This document shows, piece by piece, positions 21,988-35,399 of a DNA stretch of 64,000 nucleotides. Location of the stretch: the NCBI GenBank assembly GCA_963693085.1, contig OY856410.1, positions 885,113,335-885,177,334 of the forward strand. The letters run 5' to 3'. The stretch is from Alisma plantago-aquatica. Lineage: Eukaryota; Streptophyta; Magnoliopsida; Alismatales; Alismataceae. The notes below the pieces were generated by a model. That model made no database searches. It was given only the letters and a program-made list of their open reading frames with translations, and had not been told where the DNA came from. Positions within the stretch are counted from its first letter, which is position 1; the number at the start of each line of letters is the position of its first letter. The translations under genes were made by a program, and so were the position numbers.

Positions 21988-24400
21988 AGTTGGTATCAAA
22001 GCTTTAGGTTCACTGAGTCTACTGGGACACTAGGACTTAGGACTAGGATGATGTCAAAATTAGGAATATGACATAAAATATGGTGCATGTTGCCTAATCT
22101 CAGTATTTGGGTGCCCTGTCCAGGTATTCAATTATTGAAGAAAAGGTAAGTATGGAACTCTTAGATTGTTATCTTTCTAATTACTCTGATCAACTAGTCA
22201 TTTTGAGACAATCTAAAGAGCATAATGAATAAGAAATCATGGTGTGAATATCTAAAACCTACCTTAAAGAAGATGAGAATTTCATCATTATCTATCAAAA
22301 CTTGAATGTTTGGTAGCTAAAGAGAAAGACACAACACCATGAAATATAAATCCGAATACAAATAATAAAAAGAGGAGATCTTGAAGATGTGATTCAAGAA
22401 GATAATAAAGTGATTCAAGGTATGAAATCCATATAAAATGGATAGAAATCCTATGATAAGTATAAAATGAGAAGATGAATGGGAACAATGACAAAGAAAT
22501 AAGGTGGAACCTGAGTTAATATCATACCAAACTATGTGTGTAAGAAAATGTTAATGTAAAATCAACATGGCATGTGAAAGAAATTAAGGGAGATGGTCCC
22601 TGTTTAATGAAGAAATTGTGGAATATGATGATTTACCTCTTGATAAGTGGTTGAAAAACATAATAAAACAAGAGAGCATACCCAAATGTGATAAATAGAC
22701 ATCAAGGAAGGGGTAATGAGATATGTTAATCATGATGATTCCTATTCTAATGGCAAGGAACCCATAATGAAAAAGGTAAAATGATACATAAGAAGTTTTA
22801 ACCTACATGATGAAAATAGAATTGGTTACCTTTTTGCTAGTGACCCTTAAAAAATACTGCTATGATGTGGGACATGTGTTTCCCTTTGTGTCTTTCCTTT
22901 CTAGGCCACAGCTTTCAAGTGGATCATTGCCACTTGGTATGTCTGTATTCACTGCAAACATGAGGGTGGATAGCTTATTATAGCATAAGGTTGCTTGGAC
23001 TATGGTTCCAAGATCATAAAGTTTATGATGAGTTTACTTTTGAGCCTTCCAATAATTTGGGAGACTCCTCTTATATGTTTTGAAATTTATTATGTTGGTA
23101 AAAGGAGATGAGATAAGGATGTGAGTTCCTTATAGCACATGAGGTGGATACCAAGGTAATGAATCCTAGTATCCAAGATGTATCAATAGTATGGGAAGTA
23201 TGTGAAGGTTGGACATGTTTACTAAATGAAGATATCAAATATTCCTCCCCCTTAAGGAGAGGGAGAGAGATTTTATGATGACCCTCTAAATGTTATTTGG
23301 AAGGAAAAATAAAAGTAATTCTATAATATATTGTATAGTCTAGTGATAGCTGGGCAAAACCACTATCAAGTATAGATGGTTTTTTTATCAGTAGACATAT
23401 GCTACCGTGTTCCTTTAAGATAAAATATCCTTTAGACATAACAGTTAGAATGGATGGCATAAGTTACATGACCATGACGAGCTTAGGGTTATGTCCTTTA
23501 GACTAACCAATGTACCAATAGAATTTATGAATAGGAGAACCAGAGTGTTCAGGTCATGTCTTACAAGTTGTAGCAAACTTTAATTGATGAAATCTCAATG
23601 TATTTCAGAGATGGTCATTAACAGGGTTAACATCTTTGCTAAACCTTAAGAATGTTGAAGCAACTATACTTATGTGTGACAATTCTAGTAAGAGTGATTT
23701 GGGGGTTGAATAGAGTACCTCTTGGAGCTATGATACTTCTATTAAGTATGTTATGTGAATCATGATAAGATGAAGACAATGTCATTGCTCCACCCCTAAC
23801 AAGGTCAATCAGGAAGTTATATTTGTTAAAAGTTACATACAAGTGTATGATTCTTCAACCAAACAGATGGTCACTCCACCATTGAGATGATTGAAGAATC
23901 CTATAAAAACATATTCCTCATAGTTCTTGAAAAAATTAGGGGATGCATACATGGTTGATTGAGTTTTTAATTAAAACAACCATTAAAGGAGCATAGAGAT
24001 GAAACCTTGTTAAGTTACATATGATAAGAGATACATAATGTTTTATGTTTGATAAGAGCCAGTGAGTGTGACTTTTGAGTAATGTGTTGATACAATAGAT
24101 ATAATTTTAGGATGATAGCTAAAATTTATAGTTGAAAGTTACTATTATATTTTTACAGGTGGCACAACAAGTTTCTATGTTCCATATTTGCAAATATCTT
24201 CTTATGTGGGGGTTTTTATGCTGACCCAAAATAAGATATGTATGGATTAAAAGAGAAAAATATGTCTTCTATGAGAAATATGTGGCATCATCATGTGATG
24301 AATGTAAAAATGTGGAAGACTGAGGATGAGGCGCATGATAAGTGTCCATCTATGTGTACCTTGGATTTTAGGGGTGAAATCCATGTTAGGGGTTTATGGT
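21988..24400 (+). pseudogene. Decayed gag-pol interior of element B
   Basis: No long open frame survives. A recognisable RT scrap lies at about 23,485-23,545 (reads ELRVMSFRLTNVP, compare MSFGLTNAP of element A). An RNase H scrap lies at about 23,660-23,700 (MCDNSSKSDLG, compare CDASKNGLG). Gag and integrase cannot be identified with confidence. The segment 22,090-22,240 is clearly similar to 61,515-61,680 inside element D, so the two interiors share ancestry outside the recognisable domains. Confidence 0.7.
21991..22002 (+). promoter_or_regulatory. Primer binding site of element B
   Basis: TGGTATCAAAGC, an initiator tRNA-Met type primer site with one difference from that of element A, lies three bases after the LTR. 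Confidence 0.85.
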
Positions 24401-27400
24401 TGTAAAACCCCTAACCTTTCTTAAAGTTTTGAACAGTCTTAATTATCATAATTTAATTCTTATAACCTTAATATAACCTTGTTATATGCTTAGTAATCAT
24501 AAGACAAGCTTAAGTTTCAAGTTTGGTCCAATTTGGACATTGATTGTGCAAGTTATGCAATTTTATGTACATTTTGGACTTTTCTACAATTTACCCAATT
24601 GAGGGGTTTCCTTTGAAATTTGTCCCATATATTATGTCCCTTAGATTTTATATTATCATTCTTTATCTTTTTGATCCATGGGGATCTTGTTTAAACCTTG
24701 GTTTGAAGGTGTTTTCTCCAAGGGTGTTTTATGGTTTACCCCTTCGGAGATGAGCTATCTTTAGTAGCTATCAACTAATGAATTATTTGATTGGCTTGGA
24801 AATTAGACAAAGGAAATCTAAGAAGGTCTATATGACGGTTGGAGAGCTTCTTGTGTGTGTGCTTGTATATTCTTAATAGTTTAAGGCCATGGACACTTGG
24901 AAAGATACTAGAACTTCAACTTTTTCTTTATCTTAAAGTTTCATATACCTATCCCTAAGAACCCAAACAAGCCATTTTCTCTCCACCACTTCCCTCCTTC
25001 TATGAACCTCATTCTCCCTATGTGCTGATTCTAATTTCCTATCTAAGGAAGAATAAAGTGGGGATCTTCTTGGGGAAAAAGCTCTAGGGTTGCAATTGAC
25101 TTCCTTTTAGGGTTTAAAAAGCTTCCTTCTAGTGATCTTGACCTAAAAGAGTAAGAATACCCTTATTTCATCTGTTTATTTCTTTTTTATCCTTCCTCCT
25201 ACCTTTATACAGGTCATAAACTTGTTGTTCCATGGTAGAGATTTCTCGAAATCTCTAAAACCCTACCTTTCTTGCTCCTTATACTTAGGGTTTGCTCATT
25301 TGATGAAGAAAGGTGCTAGATGGATGAGTTCACAGCTTATGCTTGGATTTTCTACCCTACCTACTATAGCTTTCTTATGTTTGAGAGTTTATATTCTAAT
25401 TAGAGGCAATTTTTATAATTTTCTCCACATTTATTAATTACCATAAGCTTGCTAGCTCATGTTCTTTCTTGAAAATGATGATCTTTGCACTAAAAAGCTA
25501 TGCTTGACTTGGATTTTAATTTTTATAATGTTCCCTATACTGATTTCAGTTATAGATGAACCTATATTCATGTGTAAATCCTTCCTAAGGTATAATATGA
25601 CTTGGATCAGGTTGGTTTGACAACCTATGGTGCTAAACACGTATCAACCAATGGTCTATTTTAGGGTTTTAAGTTGATTTCTTCTATAAACCCATGACTC
25701 GATGATGGTACCATTGCAACAACCCTATGGTGTTGTCTTCATGACAATTGATGGTGGTGACCAAGGTTGTCAACTGACTTTCATCCCTTCGGTCATGCTT
25801 TGGCCTAATTATAAGCTTAATGATCAACAACTAAGTACCCTAATGATGCTATCAATCAATGGTGACATTAGCTTGATATTTAATGGTGATTAATAAATAT
25901 AGTGTTGATCTAACAACCTATGGTGACTTAATGGTCACTAGTGATGGTGTATCGGGACTCCACAACTTATGGTGAGTTAATAATGTATATGTATCATCAA
26001 TTAAGCCTTAAACCAATGGTTTCTTGGGTCATTTGAGGCAATGGTGAGACTTATACTCCAATTGATGGCATTAATATATGAACTTGACCTAATGGTTAAG
26101 ATCTAATGTTTCTTCATCCAATAAATTGGAATGATGCCTAAATGTAATATGTTGGTCCTAATAAAGTGATTTAAATGGTTTCCTTTATGAGATCAACTAA
26201 AGAAGCTCATTTACTGATGGCTTGTTTTAAATAAACAATCGCTTGTGGGTTTTACCGTACTTTCAATGGAACGTTTTGTGTTGTTAATCAAGGGATGTCT
26301 AGGGTTAGATGGTGACTCTTTCTAGAGAACAAATCAATGACTTCATAGGTGGTTTGTTAAATATGTTTACTTATGTAAACGACCAATGGCTTTACCTTTT
26401 CAACATTTAATGGTTAGAAGTTGATGACTCAATATTCCCATTGTTTAGGGTGAAGCGTGTAGTGTAATGTTATGATTCTAATGATGAGAATGTGATGGTT
26501 CAATGCCTTAAACTTGTAGTCTTACCCTTGCCCTCATATGATTTTGATTTATAATCATCATAATGAATTAATGGGTAACCCTAATGAGGTATAGCTTGTT
26601 ATACCTAGCTTTAATATAACTAAATGATGGTAATTGGGTATGAATAGTCCTTGAATGACTAATACAATCATGGAGTACTCTCTTATTGTTGTTGAAACCC
26701 TAGTATGCTATAACTCTATGGTTACACCTTGATATATGTGTGGGTTCATACTTGAGAATAGTATGGAATGTGATGGTGATGCTTCACCTTATGCATCCAT
26801 GATCCAATGGGGATGGTGTGAGTTAGGGTTTGGGTATGAGTGTTGATTAGTAACATTAATATAATTTATCTTGTTGAACATAACTCTAATGCAAATAGAT
26901 GAAGATGAGTATTTGTTTTTAACCTTCTTATATGATGGCATAATGGTGAAATAATCTCCTTAATATGATCATAACCTTAATGCATTAATTGGTGGTTATC
27001 ATAGCCATATGGTTGATACTTTCTTATGCTAAACATGTGCATTATGAATATGATGAGGGTTAATCATATCTAGATTCCTTGCATTTTGATGTAATAAAGG
27101 AATATTCTTAATGAACCCTTCTATGACTGTTTATGAATATCTCCTAGCTCATTAATGCAATATTGTGCTGATCTGGTGTATTATATGTAAGTGATGTTGT
27201 TGAGCCTTGCTATAACGAATGGAATGATAATGATGATCTTGTAGGGAATAGTATGATGGTCTTAATGACCTTTGGGCATGGTTGAGCCCTGAATGAGGTG
27301 CAATCCTCTTATGTTGATAAGGGTTGATACCCTGTGATATTGTGAAAAGGATTTATATCTTGTGATAGTATGATGACTAGTTTAGTCTCATGAATGACAA

Positions 27401-29132
27401 GTGAATAGTACCATGTGATGATGAGATGAGAAATTGTGTTTTACACATTTTATAACTTTTGAAGTTGTGATACTTATATGATTGCTAGATGTGAATCAGG
27501 ATTTGTATGTCCATTTGTTTGATGCAACCTTAATTCACCCAATTGGAGATAACTAATCAAGTGAAACTCTAATCATGTAGTGCCAAGTGCCATAGAACCA
27601 TCTTCAGTGTCAAAACTTGTTGGATGGCGAAATGAATATTTGTAAGGGAAACTCAGAGCGCATACTATTGAGTATGTAGGGTGCTTGTCATCCTAACACC
27701 AAGTGTTTCAGGAGGATGGCTATAGTCATACCTAGCCTGTGTTTTGAGAATGACTTTGGTCGGGTCTCAGTGATTATAACATGATGTGATTAGAGGACAA
27801 TTGTGGTAGTACCTCAGTGATTGGATTTGAATACCCTAGATGCTAGCATCATGACCTATACCAAGGTGGGCCAATTACAGGACTATATGTAATTGTTTTG
27901 TTGTTTTACTATATGTCACTACAGTGCAGACTCATACTGACGGAGTATGGAGAAGATCTTAGAGTCCGGCTCTTCCTAGATCCTATATGGAACTGATTGC
28001 GACCAAGTGGTGGTTAGTTGGACTTTGATTGGTATGACTTAAACTCCCCAGGGCGTAATAAAAGATGTAATACATTCCTGTAGCATATTTCTTTAGGGTT
28101 ATACATGACATTTCACATTGGATGATAACCCTTGGTTGTTATCTTTACATAAAGATGATGCTTAGTGCAATTAAGAGATAGTAGATATACTTAGGTTGTG
28201 GATATGCATAAGATTGTAGATGTGTACATACAGGAACTATGCTTATGTTGATAACTATACTGATATTGCTGATTATAATCATGATGCTAGCTATCTCATC
28301 TTGTTAGTTATGTTTAGCATGCTAGCCATGCCATTGTAACTAGATATGCATATATTTCTAATCATGCTTATCTAGATAGTTTTTCTTATGTTGTAGATCT
28401 TCTTATGATGTTGATATGTTCAACCTGTTAGACATTCTGATGTTGTTAGCTATGCATATGATATTATACTTATTCATGATGTTAGAGATGCTCATGCTGC
28501 TAGACACCTTATATTGTTAATAGGGACATGAGAATAGTCTGGCTAATGAAGATAGTTATATCAGTGTTGTTGAGCTTATTTGTTATATATAATTAAACTG
28601 CTTAAACTGTCTCATTATCTAAAAATATTGGAATTAATAAATGTTGTTGGAGGTTATATCTCTTGTTGGGACATGGGTCTCACCCTTGTGGTTCGCCACA
28701 TTTTTTAGGTAATCGGAAATGATGAAAACAAACATGTGGCAGAAAAGAGGAGCTATAGTAATGAATCTTTGACAAAGTTGATTAGATGTCTAGTGTGTCC
28801 TAGAGTCGTCCCTATACTCTCAAGTCTGGGTGAGAAAATTTTGTATATGGTGTTTTAAATGAATTGGACTTTTGTTAGCATATTAATGTTTGTTTGTGTG
28901 GCGTATACAAATATTATTCTCCTATGAATATATGTTGTGGCGAAGATAATAGAACAATTAGTATCAAATTCTTGGCATAGTATGGATATAAGAAAGATAT
29001 TGGGCTCTTATGCACATGTTTCTGAGTGGGTGCTGAAGTTGAATTCGGTTTTAATTTACACATATTTTTGGGTATGTGGTTAATTGGTGATTGATTGTGT
29101 TTTAATCTCATTTAGGGTAATGAGTTCTTACA
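24401..29132 (+). repeat. Element B 3' LTR (4,732 bp)
   Basis: Copy of 17,214-21,987 with scattered substitutions and small indels. It starts TGTAAAACCCC (TGTGAGACCCC in the left copy) and ends TTCTTACA. The conserved core is at 28,635-28,690. Confidence 0.9.
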
Positions 29133-29137
29133 AGAAG
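29133..29137. repeat. Target-site duplication of element B, right copy (AGAAG)
   Basis: Exact repeat of 17,209-17,213. Confidence 0.92.
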
Positions 29138-29741
29138 ATTCTTATTTTTCCCATAGATATGGTTTGCCTAGAGACATCTTTGAATTTGCAAAAATATCTA
29201 AGAATAGCTTTGATTTGAACCAGAATGGCATGATCAAACAACAGTAGGTTATCTACAAAGCAAACAAGGTCGATCACTAAACCATTGATGGATAACTTGA
29301 TAGGTTTCCATTTATTCTCCTGAACCTTATCTTGGATCATCAGGCTTAGGCATTTAAGACAAAGGACAAATAAATACATTGACAACAAGTAGAGTTGTCT
29401 TAGCCTATGAGAGGCCTAAAAAGTTCAGTCTACAGACTATTCCATATCATTGAAGTAGAGCCACTAGATATGGATTTCATGATTTATAGTATCTACAACG
29501 AACTCCCACTTCATCATAGCATATGCCTTTAAGAGGTCAACTTTTATGGCCATCATTTTGGCCCCTCTCTTTCTTTTCATCATGTGGATAAGTTCTTGCA
29601 CTAGCTGATGTTATCAGTGATGCATTTTCCAGGCACAAAACTTCTCTATGCCTTTGAAATCCACCCAAGAATGTACAATTTTAGTCTCTCCTCAACTATC
29701 CTAGAGAAGACCTTCAACACAATGTTTTTGAATGAAACATT
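29138..29741 (-). pseudogene. LINE ORF2, reverse transcriptase core fragment
   Basis: Minus-strand reading gives the LINE RT palm: VLKVFSRIVEERLK and RSFVPGKCITDNIS (about 29,600-29,720), then a 'MLSMYLFVLCLKCLSLMIQD' block, followed by VCFVDNLLLFDHA (about 29,250), and finally the 'GKIRIFL' end that continues into 17,213. The usual F/Y-A-D-D active site reads F-V-D-N, so the second catalytic Asp is gone. Stops are frequent in the 29,400-29,600 part. About 40 residues normally found between the PDG block (right of C) and 'NVSFKN' are missing, so DNA was deleted at the C junction. Confidence 0.85.
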
Positions 29742-32700
29742 ATACACATACTTTCCTGCCTGGATCTAAGAGTACAAGGACAACTCTAGGACACACTAGA
29801 CATCTAACAACCTTCTCTAAGGTCCATCACCATAGATCCTCCTTGCTACCAAGGGTCTGTTGCCACTGCTACCTATTGCCTAAAAAGATGTGGTGACCCA
29901 TGAGGTGAGATACATGTCCCAAGGATAGATATAACTCTCAACAATGCTTATTAATTACATTAGGTTAAGCAATTAAACATATAGATAACATTATATAAAG
30001 AATAGAAAAACCATATATGAAAATTCTTTTAAGAGAAATTCTAATTAGAGTTTTATTTGTAGTATTGAAAGGTTAACATTATTCTCAAAAGATTAGGTAT
30101 AGTTAACATCATGGGCATAACTATCATAATAAGTTTGGCTAACATCATAACATAGCTAACACCATTAACAGGGTTGACAGTATAAGTATGGCTAACAACA
30201 AAGCATATTTAGCATCATGAGCATAACTAACAGCATAAGCATAACCAAAAATATTAGTATATCTAGAAACATAAGCATGGTTACTTTATCTTATTCCACT
30301 ATAAATCAACTATATGTGAAAAGAGTAATACAAGGGTTATCATCCAATGTGAAGTAATGTGTATAATCCTAACAAATATACTACACGGCTGGATTACATC
30401 TTTTATTAAGCCCTAGGGAGTTTGAGTCATACCACTCAAAGTCCAACTGACCACTATAAAGTGCTATTCAGTTCTGTACAAGATCTAGGAGAGCTAGAAT
30501 CCTAAGATCTCATCTTCCCTTAGTCAGTATGAGTCCTCTGTAGAGACACATAAAGTAAAGCTGCAAAATAGCCTAGTCCACCCTTGGTGCAGATCACATT
30601 ACTAGTAACCAGGGTGTACAAAACCCTAACATCTGAGGAACAACTACAGTTGTCATCAATCACATCACATATACAAATATTTGAGATATGATTGCAGCCA
30701 TTCTCCTTTCAAGGTATGACCACAGTCAACCTCAAAACCTTGTGATCAGGATGTCAAGGACACATAGTCTCTTGCACCCACACATACTCAATAGTATGTG
30801 ACTCGAGGCTTCCCTTTTGGAATAATCATTTCAACATCCACCAAGTCCTGACACTGGAATCGATTTGTGGAACAGTGCACTACATATTTAGGGTTTCACT
30901 TGATTAGTTATTTTCAATTGGGTGAATTAAGGTTGCATCAAACAAGTGGACATATAAACCTTAATTTATATCTAGCAAGCATTGATGTATAACAACTCCA
31001 GAATATATAAAACATATGAGACATAATCCTGATAACAACATCACATGGTACTATTTCATTACTATTCATGAGACTATACTTGTCATCCCGACATCATAGG
31101 ATATGAATCCTTATCACATTATTATAGGGTACTAACCCTTGTCACTATAAAGAGGATTACATCTCCCTTAGGGCCCAAGACATGCCCAAGGGTCATTAAG
31201 ACCATTACATCATTTCCTACATGATCATCACTGTGTTTCAACACCTTGAAGAAGGTTCAACTTACACCATCACGCTTGTGATACACATGTATAACATAAG
31301 AAAGCATCAATTATAAGTCTATGATAACCACTGGTTAACACATTAGGGTTACAACAAACATTAAAGGGAGTACCCCATCATCATATCATATAAGAGAGCT
31401 AAGTATGATTAACCATCATTACTTAATTACATCAAGTTACGTTCAATAAGATAGGTGAAAGTGATGTTACGAATTAGCACCTCAAACTAAGCCATTGGTT
31501 CATACACTTACTTAGGCCAAAGCACATCCTTCACACATAGCATCCCCATCCAATCATAGATGCACAAGGTAAGCATTACCATTGAATCCCATACAATCCT
31601 CAATTATGAATTCATACATATCTCAAGTTGTACCCGTTGGATGTAGCTTCAAACCAAACTATTAAAATTTAGGGCTCAACCAACCATTGATTTCCATAAA
31701 AGCAAATCCATCAAATTGTATTGCTTTGAGGGAAAAGGTAAGACTACAAACTCATGGACTTAGAAACATCAATTCCAAAACATCAAATCTAAATTATTAT
31801 ATTAGGTTTCACAAGAATAAAACATCAAACCATAGACCACACATAAAACTATCGGGTTCAAAGAAAATAAGACCATTTAATTATGTGCATTAGTCACCGT
31901 CATTGTATCATGAGAAGCCATAAGATTATATATCTAAGAGGACCATCATTTGCTGACTTCAAAACCACCATTGGTTTTGGACTTTAGGTCCACCATCAGT
32001 TTTGGACACCATCAAAGTAATTGGATGTGAGAGGAAACATAGACATTGGATGTTGATACAGGGAAAACATCATTTGTGGACTAACCATTGGGACCATTGA
32101 CCATTGAACTAGACTCACCATCAGATGTTGCAATAAGTGAGACCATTAGTTGAGAACCATAGACCAAAGGGTCAGTGACACTATCGAGTCTTGACCTAGT
32201 TTGTCCATCGAGTGTCATCACTGGGTGAGAAAATAGATAAGCAAAACCATCGTTTGAGATATCAAAGAAATCATCATTTGATATAAGTTAAGATCATCAA
32301 TTTAGTAACTTGACAGATCATCAAAACCATTGGAGCGAATTTGATTAATGCCACTTCTGAGAGTTTGGAATGATTAGAAAATTACAAAAATGAGTTGAGG
32401 GTAACATGACCATCGTTATCAATAACAAGATGGGTCACAAAAAAGCAAAAAGGCAAAACCATCATTTGGTGTAAGGGGTCAAACCATCGAGTCATCACAA
32501 GGAGGGAAATCAGCTCAAAATCCTAAGTAAGAACCATTGTTTGAGTGAACAAAACCCATGGTTTCAACATATATGCAAAGTCCAAAACTTCCACTACCAA
32601 ATAAGGATCATGCACAAGGTTTAGGGTTCATACTAGAAGATAAAGTACTCAAGAACCATTACATAAGTTCAAACCCTAAGAAAAGATAGCATCTTTCTAC

Positions 32701-33963
32701 TTAGAACTTTGTTTAGAGAAAGATCTAGTACGTACAAGCTAGGAGTAAGCAATAAATGTGGAGAAAGTTATATAACTCTCCTATAGGATGAAGATGAATC
32801 TCCAAACATAAAGGTATCTAGAGAAAGGGGAAGAAAATCCAAGATTGAGCACTCCACACATCCAAGCTAGCTCTTTCTACAATAAGGAAGAAAACCCTAG
32901 GTCAAGGAAGCAAGAAAGAGGTGTTCTTCAAGCTCTAACACAAGATCCACCATGGATCCGGCCAAGAAGAAGATAGAAGAAGGTAGGATAGTAGACAAAA
33001 CAAAGGAAAAGAGGGAGAGATTAATTTCTTAGGTCAAGAACAAGGTCAAGCTCAAAGAGAGGGTAGATCTAAACCCTAGATGCACATGCAAGGTAGATCA
33101 ACCAAGCTTCTCCTACCTTGGCTCCTTATTCTACACCAAGCAAGGGGGGTGAACTCCAAGTCAAAAGTAAGAATAGATATATATATCTAGGTGTGTAAAG
33201 AACTCGTTTGCATGTAAGGTAGGAGGTATAAAAAGCTATGGGGGAGAGATAAGAGAAGGTTAAGGTGTCTAGCCAAACTTGCTAAGTGCCTGAGTTCAAA
33301 AGCATCATGTCCATGCAAACCAGTTGGTCCATCAGTTGTGGGAGTCGGGAAGAAAATTTATTCTTGAATCCCAGGTCAACCATCAACATCCAACAAAAGG
33401 GTGAGTGTTAGATCTTGGCCCCTTGGTCACAAGGGTGAAAACCCTAGCACCACCATCGGCTTAGCACCTCTCTTGGTGAACCATTGATCCAAGGATCTTC
33501 AAGAGGGAAAACCATCAACCCTCAAACCTCTAGTGACCACCATCAGATCCCAACACATCAAGAAATCCATAAGATCCCAACTCACAAGAAGAACCATTGA
33601 GTTCTAGCTCTCAAGGTAGCCCATCCATGAGAGGAAACCCCATGTTCAACCCTAGGTATATGTCACCACAAAACCAAGGTGTAACAATGTGACCCATGGT
33701 ACAACTATCTCAAAAATGATATGAAAACATGTGAGGCACATCAAACATGTGAAAAATTATAAGAAAAACCCCACATATGGGTAAATTGCAGAAAAGTCCA
33801 AAACAAAAATATAAATACATAACTTGCTCAAACTGTGTCCAAACTTGAAACTTAACTTTGTCACATGATATAAAAGCACATATTAGGGTTATATTAAGGT
33901 TTTAAGCACCCAATTAAGGTAAGAAAGCATGTCCAATAAAAAATCAAGGTCAGGGGTCTTACA
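29742..33963 (-). mobile_element. C: truncated lone LTR of a B-like element, minus strand
   Basis: On the minus strand it starts TGTAAGACCCCTGACC at 33,963, matching the head of element B's LTR. It runs through the same landmarks (ATGGT/ACCAT-rich middle at about 31,950-32,560; core GGTCTCACC / GAGAGTTATA / AATAA at 29,885-29,955) to the 'tctagtgtgtcctagagt' region at about 29,800. The final roughly 270 bases present in B are absent and the sequence passes directly into LINE RT. No interior, PBS or second LTR follows, so this is a solo LTR whose 3' end was lost together with adjacent LINE DNA. Confidence 0.75.
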
Positions 33964-35393
33964 AACTCTCCGACCCTACTCTAGTTCTTTTATAGAAATG
34001 AGGCAAACACCCCATCTGGATCGGTAGCTTTGGTTGGGTCTATAGTATTTGGTACTTACCAGGTTTCCTATGCCAAAGGAGTTGCACCAATAGTTTTACA
34101 TTGCGCTGGAGTGAGCTTTCTAAAAAAAAGCTAGACACCTAGTTAATCGACTATTGGTGGAGGTGCATATATAACATGGGGTTCTGTGATTAATGATATA
34201 AAGTGGTCAACAACCATGGCCTTCAACTCATTTTTGTTTGTGATGTACTCTCCTTCATTGATCCTGAGGGACACAATGGTATTATGTCTTATTCTCTGGT
34301 TCACATAAGCATGATAGAATTTATAATTTGAATCCCCATTCTTGATCCAATTGATATGCGCCTTTTGCTTCAGGTCCTCCTCTTCTTTCCTCAGGATAGT
34401 GTTCAGCTCCTCTTGGATATCCAGGCACATGTTGTCTGTAATGGGGTCATACTTATCTTCAATGTTTGTTTGTATTATATTGATGTTTCACATGAGTCTT
34501 TCCTTGAGGTAATGCCTCCTCTTTTGTTCTTCCTATCTTAGATCATAAGTTGACCTTTGTCCGCATCCATAGCTTCAAAGAAAGGTTGATTAGGGGTCCA
34601 ACATTTCTTGAGGATGTTGTCAAACTCCTTCTTTTCATTCCAAGAAACTTTTTTAATGAACCTTCTCATCTGGTGGTTCTTCATAATAAATCTAACATGG
34701 ATTGGGCAGTGGTCCAAAAAAATACTTAGAAATTTTTTTATGACCACATTAGTATGTTAAGAATAAGTTTGTTATTTGTCATATCTCTATCCAATATCTC
34801 ATGAAGGTAGTCATGTTTTTATGTAAATTTCATAGCGGAGAACCCAAGGTTAGCGAAACTGGCTTCTACAAGTGTTTTGCTAAAAACCTCTGTGTCCTTG
34901 TAATCATAATATGTACTACCACTTTTTTTTCTGGGGTTGAGAGTGGTGTCGAAATCATCGAGCACTAACCAAGGTTCATCGAATAATCTCCCCTTATCCA
35001 CAATGTATTTATAGATGAGTTTATGGATCAAAATATGATGATTTGCATAAATGAACATTATTAGAACTTGGTTGTTCACCCTGCACATTATGAATTGGTG
35101 GTGGCATTTCATAATGTCCACCTCATAGTCCCTATGTTTCCAACACATCCAAACACCCAGCAAAGCCCCTAGCCTCTACCCGGGAAGGATTTATGAAATC
35201 CCATCTGCTTGATAGTTTTAAGAGCTTTAAAACCACTAATCTGAGGTTCATCGATGGAAATAATTTTCAGCCTCCTAGTCAAAACTACCTCTTTCAAAGT
35301 TTTGTGTGTATCCTCATTACCCATACTACTGACATTCCAATATAATGCATCAATCATGAAATGCAAGTGAAAGAAAAGTTGTTCCACCGACAC
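33964..35393 (-). pseudogene. LINE ORF2, endonuclease and RT N-terminal part
   Basis: The best start is ATG at 35,357 (minus), giving MIDALYWNVSSMGNED, the usual opening of the APE-type endonuclease that nicks the target DNA. The Glu-bearing block is 'IISIDEPQISG' (about 35,250). EPWLVLDDFDTTLNPRKKSG (about 34,930) matches the GDFN block but with Gly replaced, and 'FLDHCPIHV' (about 34,710) matches the SDH block. The linker 'INWIKNGDSNYKFYHAYV' follows at 34,300-34,360. The fragment ends in KATDPDGVFASF (about 34,000-34,050), the start of the RT domain, where C interrupts. Frameshifts separate the open segments 35,169-35,393, 34,819-35,163, 34,538-34,747 and 34,143-34,430. Confidence 0.87.
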
Positions 35394-35399
35394 TGGTTA

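Larger units (their letters stand above)
17214..29132 (+). mobile_element. Element B: decayed Ty3/gypsy retrotransposon with giant LTRs
   Basis: The element runs from TGTGAGACCCC to TTCTTACA with two LTRs (17,214-21,987 and 24,401-29,132), a primer site at 21,991, a degraded polypurine tract at about 24,388 and a perfect 5-bp duplication AGAAG. The 2.4-kb interior is too short for a full gag-pol and is broken by stops throughout. The LTR head and core resemble those of element A in arrangement, but the middle array motif differs. It sits in LINE ORF2. Divergence between its LTRs looks greater than in A, so it is probably older; no count was made. Confidence 0.9.
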
